64,000 nucleotides of DNA from Punica granatum (GCF_007655135.1 NC_045131.1:7316001-7380000), one strand, 5' to 3'. Positions 22,789-36,196 are shown, counted from the first letter of the stretch. Numbers and translations: made by a program. Notes: generated by a model from the letters alone, not told the origin.

Positions 22789-25696
22789 ATGGATAGGACG
22801 GAGAGGCTGTTAATGGCGGTCCTATCGGAGACTCAGGCCGGGGCAGAGTCGATGCTTGGGACCATCAGGATCGCGGTGCTTCCCATCGCGAAGGTCTTCA
22901 CTATGTGCTTCCTGGGCTTCCTGATGGCGTCCAAGTACGTCAACATCCTGCCCACTAGTGGCCGGAAGCTGCTCAACGGGGTTAGCATCTCGACTCGGTG
23001 TTTTACCAGTTCTGTGATTTTGGGATGCCAAATAAGATGGCCTGTTCTTCGTGTGGCAACTTACTGGTTTTTCTCGAGTCCTATGCAATAGTGACCCACA
23101 ACGGCCACTGCCGGACGGGGGCCTTAATGAATTAACTGTTAAGTGATGATTGTGATCTCGAATTGATTTTGATGGATTATGGAATTGATTTCTTCCTTGT
23201 CTGTTGTTGCAGTTGGTGTTTTCGCTTCTGCTCCCATGTCTAATATTCTCTCAACTCGGGCAAGCCATTACTTTGCAAAAGATGATTCAGTGGTGAGTAG
23301 TGCAGATCCTACTGTTGGATTGCTTTTGTTGGATAGAGCAACAGTTTTTGGAGCACTTAGTGTTGAGACACCATTGTTTCCCTGATTGTTGCAGGTGGTT
23401 TATTCCCATGAATATTGTCCTTGCCACCATCTCTGGCTCAATTATTGGGTTCATTGTTGCATCAATCGTCCGCCCGCCTTACCCGTTTTTCAAATTTACA
23501 ATAGTTCAAATTGGCATCGGTGAGCAACTTCTTCCCCTGATATAGTTATCATTCTCTTAAGCGTTAAAAACAGCACTGCTCGGACGCATTATATGTATTG
23601 CTTTTGTGAACTACAGAACAGGGCAGGAGACCTATGATGTTGTTTTGGTGTCATTACACATCTTTGGCAGGATGTCAATGAGGCTGTTTCTGTTATTATG
23701 CTGCTGTATAAGACCATTAAAATCTATCTTTATGTATAGTTGATAGTCGACTCTCTCTCTTCAGATTACGCATACGATTCCATAATTGTGTTAGTTCTTT
23801 GAGTGACATGAGCTTAACTAATGTTACAGGGAACATCGGGAATGTGCCCCTGGTGCTGATTGCTGCTCTGTGCAGAGACAAAAACAACCCTTTTGGTGAT
23901 TTCGATAAATGTAGCACGGATGGCACAGCCTATATTTCATTCGGGCAGTGGGTAAATCTTTACCAGTTGTCCATCTTTTCCATTAGGGTTACTACATGTC
24001 TCTTATGTAAAGTAGTTGCCACTTTGTCAGTGTGAAAAGATTGCATAGCAGTAATTGTGCAAATTCAGCTGCTGTCTTTTGTTAACTCAAGAGCCTTCAT
24101 GTTTAATAAGGAAGTTGACCACAAAAGCATACCGGACAATTGTTTGATTGATGAACCAGTCTTCCTTCCTGGGTAACTTAACTTGTCTTTGCATGTATAG
24201 GTTGGTGCAATCGTCTTATACACGTACGTATTTAATATGTTGGCGCCTCCTCCTGAAGGAACTTTTTACATCGAAGACGCAGATCTTCCCGTGAGAAACC
24301 CTTTGAAAGAAGGTGCACCAAATGAAAAGGATACTGCATCAGAAAAAATTCCTCTGCTTACTCAAGAAGCACAACCCGATCCCGCTCCAGTTAAAAAGGG
24401 AAAGGTAAAATTATTTTGATTTTTTGTTTCTAATCTTTTCAGGGACAACTCTCTCAAAAAAAAATAATTTACGAATTACTTTTTCCTTCATATAGTTTAG
24501 GACGACTCTAATTTGTTGTCGTTATTGTCTCAGATACGAGAAATCCTAGATTTTCTATATGAGAAGTTGAAGCTCAAACAAATTATTCAGCCTCCTATTG
24601 TCGCTTCGGTAATTTTCACATTCCTCTTCACCAGTCTCAGTTATTTATTTTTATCTTTCTCCTCCTTGTCGACGAAGTGATAAAGCTACCTACACTTAGA
24701 AGATACTGCTTCTGAATTATGATCGTGTTGGTTCTGATATCATTTTTGTTGGAATTTACTGTTTTCTTGGGCAGATTTTGGCACTAGGGCTCGGAGTAAT
24801 TCCATTTTTTAAGCGCTTGTTATTTACAGCTGACGCTCCTCTTTTCTTCTTAACTGATAGCTGCATTATTCTCGGGTATGTACTACTCTGGTAGCATTAT
24901 GAAAAAGTATTACTATATCTTCAGGTCACTGCTTATGGGAATTTCTCAATTTGCTCCATGAGTTCGTGTTGGCTACCAAGACCTCTAGCCCAATTAATGT
25001 TAAGAATTCGAGTTAAAAAACTCGAATTTGGGTCGCTGAGATGACATTATTATAATTTTTATTGGTTTTATCTTACTATGTTTGTGTGCCTGCTTCAGGG
25101 AGGCCATGATCCCATGCATATTGTTGGCATTAGGAGGCAACCTCGTTGATGGTGTGTTGAATCATCTATATATTTGTTCTGTAAATATTACTTTTTCCAT
25201 CATAGATTTTTGCAAATAAAAATCAGCAAGTATTCTTCCTTTGGCATCCGTCATAACTATTTATTTATCTGTTGCTTTTAGGCCCGGGAAGCTCAAAGCT
25301 TGGTTTAAGGACCACAGCTGCTATTATCTTCGGACGTTTAGTCCTGGTACCTCCGACAGGTCTTGGCATCGTAATGCTAGCAGATAAGCTGGGCTTTCTC
25401 CCAGCCGGAGATAAGATGTTCCGATTCGTCCTACTGCTGCAGCACACAATGCCGACATCAGTCCTCTCCGGTAAGGACCCAATTTTAAAAGTATAAAGAA
25501 AGAAGGCACCTCAAACTGGCCAAACTTTGTCTGATTGGATTGGCTTCTGATTATTTTCTTGGATCATGTTCTAGGTGCCGTCGCTAATCTACGGGGCTGC
25601 GGTCGGGAAGCCGCTGCGGTGCTGTTTTGGGTCCACATTTTCGCGATACTGTCGATGGCGGGATGGATCACCCTCTACCTCAACTTACTCTTTTAA
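22789..25696 (+). CDS. PILS6: PIN-LIKES auxin carrier, PILS6 type
   Basis: Ten coding exons join in frame to 420 residues: 22789-22980, 23213-23292, 23395-23519, 23830-23951, 24201-24404, 24534-24608, 24775-24875, 25099-25151, 25282-25470, 25575-25696. All introns are GT-AG. The protein is of the membrane-transport (auxin efflux carrier) family: hydrophobic N-terminal half (LGTIRIAVLPIAKVFTM, LVFSLLLPCLIFSQLGQA, FIPMNIVLATISGSIIGF), a charged cytosolic loop at about 185-240, then a hydrophobic C-terminal half (ILALGLGVIPFF, CIPCILLALGGNL-like, FVLLLQHTMPTSVLSG, LFWVHIFAILSMAGWITL). Wording and loop length fit PILS6 rather than the PILS2 or PILS3/5 branches. PILS proteins sit in the ER membrane and limit nuclear auxin. 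The start is the first ATG after the candidate TATA box and suits the family N-terminus. It converges with the RING gene downstream. Confidence 0.93.
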
Positions 25697-26730
25697 GTGC
25701 TCCCAACTATCCCTTGTCCAGGGAAAGATTGTCAAGTCATCCGCCGTTTTGTACCCACACCTTACCCGTTAGTATTGCAAAGTGCCGACTTACTGATCAG
25801 ATACCCTAGAATTCTTTCTTTGTAAGAATGAAGGGAACCGCATAGTGCGATACTACTAGAGGAGCGTCTTCCACTTACAAGATCTATACAAAAGAGCGCT
25901 TGCAATGTTTCATGTTCTTCGCTATTTATGTTAGTTTATAGTTCTTTTATCATTTATCATATTTAAATTTTGGCTATTGAGAATCTTGTCGTGTGGTACG
26001 TACGTGCTGCAATTATTGAGAGAGAACATGGCATATAAAGTTGAATGCCCCTCAATTATGCAGTGCGGATCCCATGGCCATGCTAGTGTGAGCTGTAAGT
26101 GAGGATGGTTTCCCACCATTTTGTCATCATATATGTTTCTCATCTACATTGGACACTTTCCATGTCCATTTCATGGCTTGCAGAAGTTAAATTGCATCAG
26201 TTTCGATAGAATCTGATCCTGCCGTGTCACATTCGATTACTCTCTCAATGACTTCACCTTTATGCCGGGGTCACATTGCCTTGACATGGTAGTTGGTTCT
26301 TTCTTTTCCCGAACGCGATCTCCTCAAATAGCACAAGCTCCGTGTAGGTATAGAAGAGGGCTCATTTAACAGATGAGCACCCACTGCATAAGTTTTAATC
26401 AATTTTGTGTGCCTTCGAGGCAGAGCTAATCGGTATATACCATTGCATCTCAATCTGCATATTAACATTGTTCTCCGAGTAACTTTCTCTTCTATATATG
26501 GTGGGGCTACATACAATTTTCCTTCTTCATTACTGAGTATATGGGCATATATCAGCCAGTTTAAATTCTACAATTAGGCCAAGGCAATCAAACCCCAGTG
26601 CCTCGTGCAAAATGCCGCGAGATTTCCTTCCATGTTCAGACCACAAACCATCTCCTTCCGATAAAACCGTCCCATAGATAGGTCGCACATTCAAGCTCCT
26701 TTTCAAGTGGTATATGATACCATAGTGGTC
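25697..26730. other. Shared 3' intergenic space between two convergent genes
   Basis: About 1.0 kb lies between the stop of the PILS6-like gene (+) and the stop of the RING gene (-). It probably holds both 3' UTRs. No conserved coding frame was seen. Confidence 0.5.
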
Positions 26731-29700
26731 TCAGAATAGCTGGAAGAACAGGCTAGTCGATCCGTCGCCGAATGACCTGAGATCTGCAGATTTGACGAGA
26801 GCTCTGCACAATGGACACGTCCGCTCTCTCTCGAACCTGAAAGACATTCATACAAGCAGAATATCTTAGGCCTTGAACATAGATTTGAGATCTCAGGTTT
26901 TGACCACTCTTCCCAAATTCGGAAAAAGTTTTAGCAGAGAAACGTGATTCTAGATTTTTGAACTTTAAAAGCAAATGAGCTATCTTAGAGCAGCGGAATG
27001 GGAATCAAGAGTTGACCATAATTCCCATCGACTCACCATTCAGAGACGCAGTCTTCACAAAATATGTGCTTGCAACGAAGTAAGATAGGAGCATGCATCT
27101 TCTCCTGGCAAATAGCACACAGATCTCCAGCTGCATTGACCTGCAATTTTTTCATCAAGTATAGTATACCGTGTTGAAAAATATTCCCTTCGAGGAAATC
27201 ACAGCCATATGTAAATCCAATGCCAAAAATAAAAGTATGAGGATATTATGAAAAGTTTATTGCCTCTAGCTTCGTACCTGCTCTGCAGTTGCATATGCCC
27301 CATAGTGGACCTCCTTACGGGACAGTGCCCTCAATGCAGTAAAGAAGCATTGCACCTGATAATTGAACTCTTAAGTTTTTATACAAGCAAAAATCTGTAC
27401 AGGAATTGAAAATTCTTGAAAAGGAAAATAACTAATTTAATTTTAAACCAGAATGCTATACCTTCTCAACAACAGATGTAAGCTTGAAAGTCAAATACAG
27501 CCCTGTCATTAATGACGAGAAGAGGCTCCCATATTCCTTGTTCAAGAAGAAACGGTACCAGACAGGAGTCGGCAGTAATGCACGATATAGCAACAGTAGA
27601 TATTCAACCAGAGTTAGCATTTGACCCTGCAAAGGTCACAACTTAGAAGCCTAAGCAACAAAGATAAATCCAGTCTAAAGGACAGGGCCAACCATTTTCA
27701 AGAGACAGCACGGAATATATACTCTGTTACATAACAATCAGATAAACTAACCTGCCTCCGGTAATTTCTCCCTCGACTATTCCTGTAATACATCAACAAG
27801 AAGCACTTCAAGACCATTGCAGCTTGCCGGACCATTGTATCTGCAAGAGAGTAAATTCTTAAGACTTCAAAACACAACCTAGCATTTTTTTAGTTCCAAA
27901 AAGCAGAGAGAGGGGGTCCATAATGACAGATGGCAGACTCATCAGGAAGCATTTTTCACAGGAGAAAAACAAGAAGCAGCAACCAAAATCTTCACGAATG
28001 AAACACCGATAAAGAAAAAGGACCTCAATTACGATTCAAGCAATTGATAAACAATCAAATGTGAGGATCTAAACCTTTTGCTTTGTTTTTTCTAGCAAAT
28101 TTTCTTTGTGACTCGTCCAAGAAAGTTAAGCAAGTCACATAATAGGAAGGATAAAGAATCCTTGTCCCTCATCTCCAAAAGATAGAGGAAATGGAGCAAA
28201 TGATCCCCGCCTTAATATAGTCAAAACCTCAACAATGCCCTTACAAAAATTAGACCACTCATGAAGCATCATTCTAATCCCCACCCTTTTCACTTTACAA
28301 AGCTTGCTTCATTATATGTTTGAGAGCAAGTCATTGAAATGTTCGCATGGACACCAGAGTACTTTTGTACGAGTTCCTAACAACCCAAAAAAGAAAGGGT
28401 ACAGTTAAATAAGTTATAATGGGCAGCTGAGGAAAAGCATCTTTCCAACTGAAAAGATTAATGAAGATTGATCCAAAATTAAAGTTCTCAATCTCAAGTT
28501 CCCTCAAACATACTTTAAAAGCAGTCAGCCATTTTAAGGGGACTATAGGCTTCAAATGGTCCCAAAATTGCCCAATTATCAATTGCTGGACACGATCAAT
28601 ATAAGATGCCATAGATAACTATCCACCCAGAAGCTTTCCTTTCCTTTTTCTTTTTTTCTTTCTTATCCCATCTCTCTCTTCTTGCTTGTTTTAGACAACT
28701 CACCCATCCTAGTGTCACTCTAGTCCTTGCCCTAATATAGCACACACCAACCATCAAGCTTTCTAAGACCTATATTTATGTCCATGCACAACCCTCTACA
28801 TAAACCCAACTCTTCCAATTTCCCCCTTTTTCCCGTCCTCTCTCCCAACTCCTTAAACAGCATAATTGCATCCTCTCACCCTCATTCAGTGTCAGATACG
28901 CGACTCCATAGCGTTATTCTTCAGCAAAAGAATGTAGAGTCGATCTTGTATGATGGGCCACGCAAAGGGTGAAAGCAATTGACGATCTTCCAAACTAACT
29001 CACAAGTTACCGATTCAAAATTTCTCGAACACGGTACCAGAAGAATAGTTGGGAAATTAGGAAAGAACATACCGTTGACCATAATGATGAAAATTGCATG
29101 CCAGAATGGTGGTATAGCCTTTGGAGGAAGCATAATCAATGGATATAAGAGATCATCTCTCCTGTACCACCAGTACACACCAGCAACATGGAGAGCAAAT
29201 GCAAGTGAAATACCAGCAAGAACTGGAATTCTCCTCTCCCCCTACAGCAACCATGAATTGCAGCTCTTACATATATTGACCAAATCCAAAATCATGAAAA
29301 CTGACGTAAGTCGAAGAATAAGTATATAGGATTAAGCACCTTTAGCGCAGTTTGTTTTCTTAAAATGTCATTTGACTTGAACAATACAGCTGCAATCCAT
29401 ATTGTAATGAAGAAACCTGCAATTCCTTGCAAAAATAAGGTCAGAGGTCAACAACTAAATAAACCAAATGCACATATATTTAGCTCAGTGGGAACAGATT
29501 AACGAACTTGCATGGTCTATTCAGCTAGATATATCACCAATGATAGCTGTATTCAAACATAATGTATTACTGCTATTCTAATCTCATAATCAATTTTTAC
29601 TCTTATGATACCAATAAAGCAAACAATCATAGTACCTGAAGTTTGATTAGATAGAGTACTTATAATAAACTATAACAGAAAAATGGCCACTTCACTTACC

Positions 29701-30060
29701 GCAGTTTATTCTCAGATAAAGATTTCTAACCATCCAGACCATTTATAACAGATATAATGCCTGAGAAGAGCTTACTTGCTAATCATAATAAGTCAACCCC
29801 AGTTCAAGACCTCATAGTTAAATTGTCCATCTTGTTTAAGAAAATATTGCCAGTTTCACTCAAGTTTACCAAAACCTAGATCCATCTCCCATCTCTGCTC
29901 ATCAAGGTTTCTCCCACATCATCTATACTAGAAAAAGTTAATCTTAGTATACTGGGGTAATTTCAGAAAGTCAGGGCTACTACAAAAACATCTGACACAG
30001 TCAAGACTCAGATATTCACACAGCTCTGTAGAAAAAAGGAGCATCAACAGGGAAGTTAAC

Positions 30061-30096
<36 letters not shown>

Positions 30097-30776
30097 ATCG
30101 TCAGTCCTTTGGCAATTTTGGTAATGTAGTGCAAGAAATCAGATGCAAGTATTCCCAAGAAGATACCTTGTAAATGTTGTCGGATGAAAACAACCAAAAG
30201 AAGCAAAGAAAACGGCAGGACCTGCTCGATCCACCTTGCTGCCTGCTGAATATCATATCTCTGGTAAGTTGAATCCCTACCATTACCCTCGCCAACTTCA
30301 CTATCATTAGCCCCAGCAGCTGATGCAGTCGGAGCACCCTCATCAACCCCACTCCTTATATCGCCCTGCCCATCACCTCCAGCCACTGGCCGGACAGACA
30401 CCTCGTCCTGGGAAGAAGGTTCCCTCACTTGCTGATGACCACCCACCACCAGTCCCGCCCCGTCCCTGTGGTGCTCCTGTTCCCCAGCCCCAATTATCCT
30501 AATCGACACCTCTCCATCACCGCCACTCAGTGAGGTATCTTCCACCCTACTGTGAACAACTCCGGAGGTGGCGCTCCCGCTAAACAAAGGCTCAACTTCC
30601 GGGTGATTCGGGCGGGTCCTCAACAAGCCGGAGTATTCGAGCAACGTCGATATAGGCGCCTGAATGATATTCGAAGCCGATAAAATGCCATATCTTCTGA
30701 AATTAGAGGTGCCACTACTGCCAATTCCAGTAGCTGACCCCCTGTACGAGTCTGAATTGCCGCCAGACGCTTCCAT
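26731..30776 (-). CDS. Membrane RING-finger E3 ubiquitin ligase, RNFT1/2-like
   Basis: Eight coding exons on the minus strand join in frame to 465 residues: 30776-30167, 29416-29340, 29241-29073, 27840-27752, 27626-27462, 27355-27278, 27140-27037, 26836-26731. The N-terminal 170 residues are Gly/Ser-rich and acidic. Membrane segments follow ([64 protein letters not shown]). A C-terminal C3HC4 RING spans 404-441 with C404, C407, C419, H421, C424, C427, C438 and C441 all present. This order matches RING finger and transmembrane-domain proteins, which ubiquitinate targets at the ER or other membranes. I start at MEASGG because the frame upstream has no ATG and looks like a leader intron (about 30935-30802). 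Intron 1 contains a run of 30 C on the sense strand. Confidence 0.9.
30066..30095. repeat. Homopolymer of 30 G (C on the sense strand) in intron 1 of the RING gene
   Basis: Thirty consecutive G on the plus strand lie about 70 bp past the intron 1 donor. Such runs are rare in AT-rich plant DNA, and the length called may be uncertain. Confidence 0.95.
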
Positions 30777-30801
30777 CCGTCTCGCTGCCCTAAACCTAAC
30801 C

Positions 30802-30935
30802 CTGTATTCAGCAAGGCTACCCCATAAAAAACGCAATATTCTCCCAAGAAGCAATCCAGAAACTAAAACAATCGGTACAGCATAAATTGAACAAGAACAT
30901 CCGTCACTAATCAAATGGGGTAGAAGCAAACACAC
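30802..30935 (-). other. Probable 5' UTR intron of the RING gene
   Basis: On the minus strand CAAAG is followed by GTGTGTTTGC (donor), and about 130 bp later GAATACAG precedes GGTTAGGTTTAGGGC (acceptor), 25 bp before the chosen ATG. Both sites fit plant consensus. The stretch is open in the coding frame but lacks an ATG. Confidence 0.45.
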
Positions 30936-31509
30936 CTTTGAAAGCGAAACTCCGTGGAGGAAACCCTTGAATCAGATGACCAATGTCATGCCCTCGGAAG
31001 CCCCAATCCCCCGGAAACCGATCAAAGGGCTCGAAAGGAGTAATTTTGAGAACGAAAAGTCAACAGGGGCGGAGAGACCGAGACACACGGAGAGAGGGAG
31101 GGGGAGATAGAAAGAGAGACAGCGTGATTTGACCGGGACCGAATCAAACACCGAGCTCCCCTGCTTGATAATCTTGAAACGCGGCGGACATTAAAGACCA
31201 GGCAATCATCAACCCGACAAGACGAGGGGAAACAGTAGTCTGAGGAGAAGGAACAGCTCGAGGAATTAGGGTTTGCGGGGAAAGGGGAGGGGGGTCGATG
31301 ATCGGATGGAGAAGGACGAAGAACGAAGAAGAAGAGGAGGAAGAATAGGCGCTGACCTTTTGCTTTAAGCCTCTCCCCTCTTTTTTTTTTTTTTTTTTTT
31401 ATTTTCGCTCGCTTGAAATGATCACCCAATCCAATTGGAAGAAAAGAAAAACCGGAAAGAGAGAGAGAGCGCGCAGAACCTGAAAATTGACAGTAATAAA
31501 TCATAAACA

Positions 31510-34500
31510 TAAATAAATAAATATACCGTCAAAAAATACATTGTATGTTTTCATCCAATTTTATTTTTCTGGACAAATTTTAATATAATTTCTAGTTCCA
31601 ATTAATCCATTCTCGAGTCGGTTCAACCGGACTATCGTATTGTCGATTGAACGGTTTATACTGGTTCCGAACTCTCCCTTATGAATGACGACTTTGCATG
31701 GCAGGGACGACCAAGCGGCAATGAAGCAGTTTGAACTTGAACACTATCTCGTATATAAGAACTATACCTTTATCAATTGATCGTGCATTTACTTATTAGA
31801 GATGTGCCTACTCGGTACGCTGTGATGCTCTATAAGTTTTAGTTTACGGAGTTTGCGGGTTCGATGTTATTTTGTGGTGAAAAAACGGCATCCAATCGTA
31901 CATGAGAAACATTGTTGGGGTCACCAAGAATATGAGGAGCATTCCATACGCAAGTGAGAGAGTGTTCTTCAAAGCAATCAATCATGGAGCGGAAGAAGGT
32001 ATCTACGAATGAATCCCATAAATTCACTTATGTTTGTTATCCATATCCACTTCTAAAAATTACAATAAAGAATAATTACTTTTCCTTCTTTTTTTTTCTT
32101 ACGACGGGTATCGGAAGAGGTGAAAACAAATAGGTTACGTACGATATTCATTATAGAACGATCTTCTGACGTTATAAAAAAAAAAGGCAAGACGAACTAA
32201 TGAGATTATGCTTTACGTTCATTTTCTTGGATTGGATTGTATTAACCGACACTTATCTAAACCTAAACCGTAATCAATTAATGATGACAAAACCAAATGC
32301 CCACCGGGACCAAAAAAAAAAAAAGAAGGTAAAAATTTTTAAAAAATCAGAGCATAAGTGCTTGCAGATGACTTACTCATGGGCCTACCGACGGCCCACT
32401 AAGACCATGAGCTCACACCTGGCCCAATAAACCTAATTGGGCTTCCAGACGAGGCCCATGGTTCAAAATAGGCCTTTGGGCCAACTCTTAGGAAACTCCT
32501 TGCCCGGGGAAATATTTTCTTCCCAAAAATAATTTGCACAAATGGTCCTGGGACCGTTCTTGAGGAGCATCGTGGTGGTGAGATAGCACCAGGGAAGGGC
32601 ATATCCGTCATTGAACTCCTCTCCTGACCCATTTTACGTACACATGTCGCATCAGGGATTCTCTCTGCAGGTGCTGAGGCCGTGGAACGGGGAGCATATT
32701 ACCCCAAACTAACCCCCGATGGTTAATTAAATTACGATTAACCCGGGTGGCACCAAAAGCACGTGCATAGCATAAGGCGAAGGATAGCACGTGAGGACCA
32801 CTTCGGTCAGAGGAAGGAGAGAGGTACAGTGGCCAATGAGCTGGCGAAAGTTCAATAATAAATGCGCACCCCCGACTCGGTTAATATTTAAAAAAAGGAA
32901 AAAAATCCTTTTTTTTTATTTTTTTTCCTTTTTATGTTTATGCGTTGAACAATTATTTTTCGGGAAATTTTTTTAAGCGATAGTTTTATTTTTTTTACTA
33001 TAAAAGAAATTTCATGAACCTATTAGTAATTTTTCTTAAACCATGAATCCTTAATTGCCACGGTTTGCAACCTTTGACCGTTCTATTGCCTTTTTTTTTC
33101 CCCCTCTCTTTTTCGCAAGTGCTATTGCCTTTGGTTCACTTTCTCTCTACCTGTAAAAACAATTTCTTAATTTCTTTTTTTTTTTTTTTTACTTTTCTTG
33201 TTCCCTTGCTTATGTGGATATGAACGTGTAATTTTTCTCGACATCTTTTTGTCAGTTCCGTACAAGTATAAGATGAAAACATCTTCCAAGGTCAGTTCAC
33301 TTTCTTTCTCCTTTTACTAATGAGGAAAAAGTAGAAGATTTGAAAATCTTTTTCCCACCATACGAAATGAAGACTATGCGATACCCATATTTGAGTCACG
33401 ATCGATCTCTTCTCGATATCGCGATTACAAACTGTACATATTATATAAGTACATCTTCAGGTTTTGAACGGTTTTACAGTGACCACTGTAATAAGTCCAT
33501 ATCAATGCATATATTGTCGAAAAAAAGAGTATAGGTTGGCCATTAAGTGGGAAGTCGGGGGGTTGTCCCCCAAATTTTTGACAATATTAGGCCCTAAAAT
33601 TGGTGTGAAAGAGTAGGCGGGCAAATAGGTCTTCCATTCATTTTGACAATAAAATAAGCTAGCTATGTGAATGCAACCTTTCATTCCTTACTACATTTGC
33701 CCCGTTTAATGCATTTCGTTTTCATCAAATTAATAACATATAATTTATTCACTACATCCGTCCTGAACTCCTGATGACCTAATGGTTACGACTTATGATA
33801 GTTGCCCGAGCGTCTTGACTCGGAGTTTTCCTTCCGCGCTATCAGAATTCTCCTGAGACAAAAGTTTTGCTAATGGCTAGTGGTCATATTCCCGGGCCAT
33901 ACATATATTAAATGGCCCTGGTCTACCACTACCTTCGAGGGTAGTCATACCGGTCAAAGGGTCCGAGGGTGTGAATGCCACCAATCTAAATCCTCCCTTT
34001 TAAATAGTTATATTCACTTATAAAAATGACTTATGTAGTTAATTAGAGGATTAAGAACGGTCTACAACTTCTCTCATATATTCTCCATGTACGATATAAG
34101 TCTTCTGTCAAACAATTTTCGATCTTTTGCGAGTATTTATTTCTATCTGTTGGTGTTGAATAAGGCAAGGATGGCTATGTGGCGCGGGAAAATACAAAAA
34201 ACAGGAAAAAATCAATGAACACGAACCGAAAAGGATCCAAAACGACAGTTATTGTAAAGATTCACTGACCTAATGATCATTATTATATGATTTTGGCGGG
34301 ACCTATCATAGAGAGGGCCTGTAGCAATTTCTTGTCCTTCCATCTTCTTATTGAATTATTATCCCTTTTGCTAAGCATGTCCAATGCTAATTAAGAATAG
34401 GGCCCTTTCATATTTAACAGACCCCTAGGGTCCAACTCAAAGAAAACTATTATGATTTCTCTATTTGAGTGAATTTGCTTTCAGGCTTGTGGTGGGTCGG

Positions 34501-35000
34501 AAGCAAAAGAAAAACAAGAAAATACCAAAAGCTTCCATGGTGACTCGTCCATCTTTTTGTTTTTTCGATTTTAGAGAAGGCTCATGAGCTCAAAATGAGA
34601 TAGAGATTGAAAACAAATAAAATGACAGGACAATCTCACGTAAGTGTTGAACGTGTAATTTCTTAACCTGACGTTGGGTTGGCACTAATGCTACCACACT
34701 ATATCCTTATTTTTGAATTGCTCTTTCTTTTTTGGCATGCCACCTCTTAACCGAAAGTTTAATGAATTTCAATTAATCCAAATTCGAATCGGACTAGCTC
34801 ACTGAACAATAACTTTACAAAACTTGAGCTCGACATTAGTTAGAGGAGACATATTCGATTCACTTCACCATGCTCGACCGTTTGTCTTTTAGTCAATGGA
34901 CAGGGGCAGAACTGTTATTTCAGCCATAATCCGGTGTGGGGCCCACAGATTTCTGTCTATTTCTCTAAGCTACACACTGTAATCTGGGAATTTATATAAA
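31510..35000. other. Intergenic between the divergent RING and DUF1191 genes
   Basis: No gene is supported. At 32380-32490 there is a dense group of GGCCCA/TGGGCC motifs (at least six), a pattern usual in plant promoters, without a following ORF. Poly-T tracts occur at 33090-33190. Fragments near 31590-31640 and 34765-34870 resemble the SINE-like family, but I could not place borders. Confidence 0.4.
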
Positions 35001-35069
35001 GAAAATAAGTTTATAAATGCAAAATATAATTTTCCATTAAAAGAATTTCATTTTCCCTATCTCTCTCCC

Positions 35070-35070
<1 letters not shown>

Positions 35071-35103
<33 letters not shown>
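35071..35103. repeat. Homopolymer of 33 C followed by a CT microsatellite
   Basis: Thirty-three consecutive C are followed by CACCACTCCCC and a (CT)n run to about 35131. The tract lies about 1.1 kb upstream of the DUF1191 start codon, in what is likely its promoter or leader. CT-rich tracts near start sites are common in plants; a pure C33 is not. Confidence 0.95.
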
Positions 35104-36196
35104 ACCACTCCCCTTCTCTCTCTCTCTCTCTCAGTCTTCGTATTTTCACCCTCATGCCGGCAGTGTTTGGCTCCCACTGAGCCGCTGGAGCCTTTATCCT
35201 GCCTCCATTCACATTGCTGGAAAGAGGCGGTTTCCATGGAAATTCTTCGACATTCTCGCCGCCATTGTCTCTCCGGCTCAACCCCAATGCGGAAGCTTTA
35301 GGAGCTCCGCCCCCGCCGCTGATTCAGCCGGATCTCGGCCCCGAGTGATGCTCATTTACCTGAAGATTCTTGGGCTCGTTTCCGCTTCTGGGTCTCCTCG
35401 TTCTCGGCATTTCCTTCAACGAGGCCGGCGGTCTAGCTTCATTTCAAGAATCTGCCAGGAGGGGTCGGGATTCGAAGGTTTTCCAAGATCAGGTACACTT
35501 GCTCTGGTCGCTGCGGATTGTTCTTGATTTGTGGGTGTTGAACTTGCCCTTCACTCGGTTGGTCCAGACTCAGTGCCTGGTTTTCTTGGGTGTTGACTGT
35601 TTGACTGTTCAAAGGGGGACAGGGATTTGGTGGCATTTTCTTGATCCAAGGTTCCGTTGTTGTAGTTCTGAAGGTTGTGAGCATGACTGGGGGGAATGCT
35701 GGAGAATCATGGGCCTGTGTTCCTTTTGAGAGATGAGATGCTTGCAATATTCTCCAAGTGCTGAGTAGAGTAGCTTCATCCACAAGGGTTCCAAAAGGGA
35801 GAAGAAAAAGTGACCCGCAAAGGAGACATATGCACACCCAGAAGAGTGGCAACGGCTGAAAACCTTCAAAGCAGCTTTTTTTTTCCGCCCCCTTCCCCCT
35901 CACATATCCCTTTGAGAGTCTGATAGGATATAGTCCTTTGCCCAGTGCCCGTTGTTTCCTTTTTATGGTTCTGGTTTGGGGATAAACCGGGATTCCGAAA
36001 CTCCATTCGAGCAATGCCGTGAAGTTCTTCACCCAGAAATTGTGTACCGGTACTCCCTAAAGCCCTCTTCCCCCTCTAGCCTGGATCTAAACTGTTGAAA
36101 AGGTCTCTCTTGGGTGTTTGACCCGAGTCTTGTTTGGGAGATTTGAGGTGAAGAGCTGAGGGCCCCTGCCCTGACTCCAGACGAGTCGAAGCATCG

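Noticed and set aside
22485..22796. Open frame just before the PILS6-like start
   Set aside because: It overlaps the likely TATA box and leader, has no family resemblance and is in a different frame.
29928..30166. Read-through of RING exon 1 into a poly-proline stretch
   Set aside because: It is intron sequence past a GTATCT donor. The next exon restores the conserved frame, and the proline run is only the C homopolymer.
30777..30935. N-terminal extension of the RING protein with a hydrophobic segment
   Set aside because: The frame has no ATG upstream of MEASGG and is bounded by good donor and acceptor sites, so it is better read as a leader intron.
31022..31510. Minus-strand frame of 162 codons upstream of the RING gene
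   Set aside because: Low-complexity Ser/Pro/Lys content from CT and T-rich leader or promoter DNA; no family features.
35037..35287. Minus-strand frames with long glycine runs
   Set aside because: Produced by the C33 homopolymer and the CT repeat; not credible coding sequence.
35439..36032. Minus-strand frame of 197 codons before the DUF1191 gene
   Set aside because: No recognised domain, and antisense to the probable leader of the DUF1191 gene.
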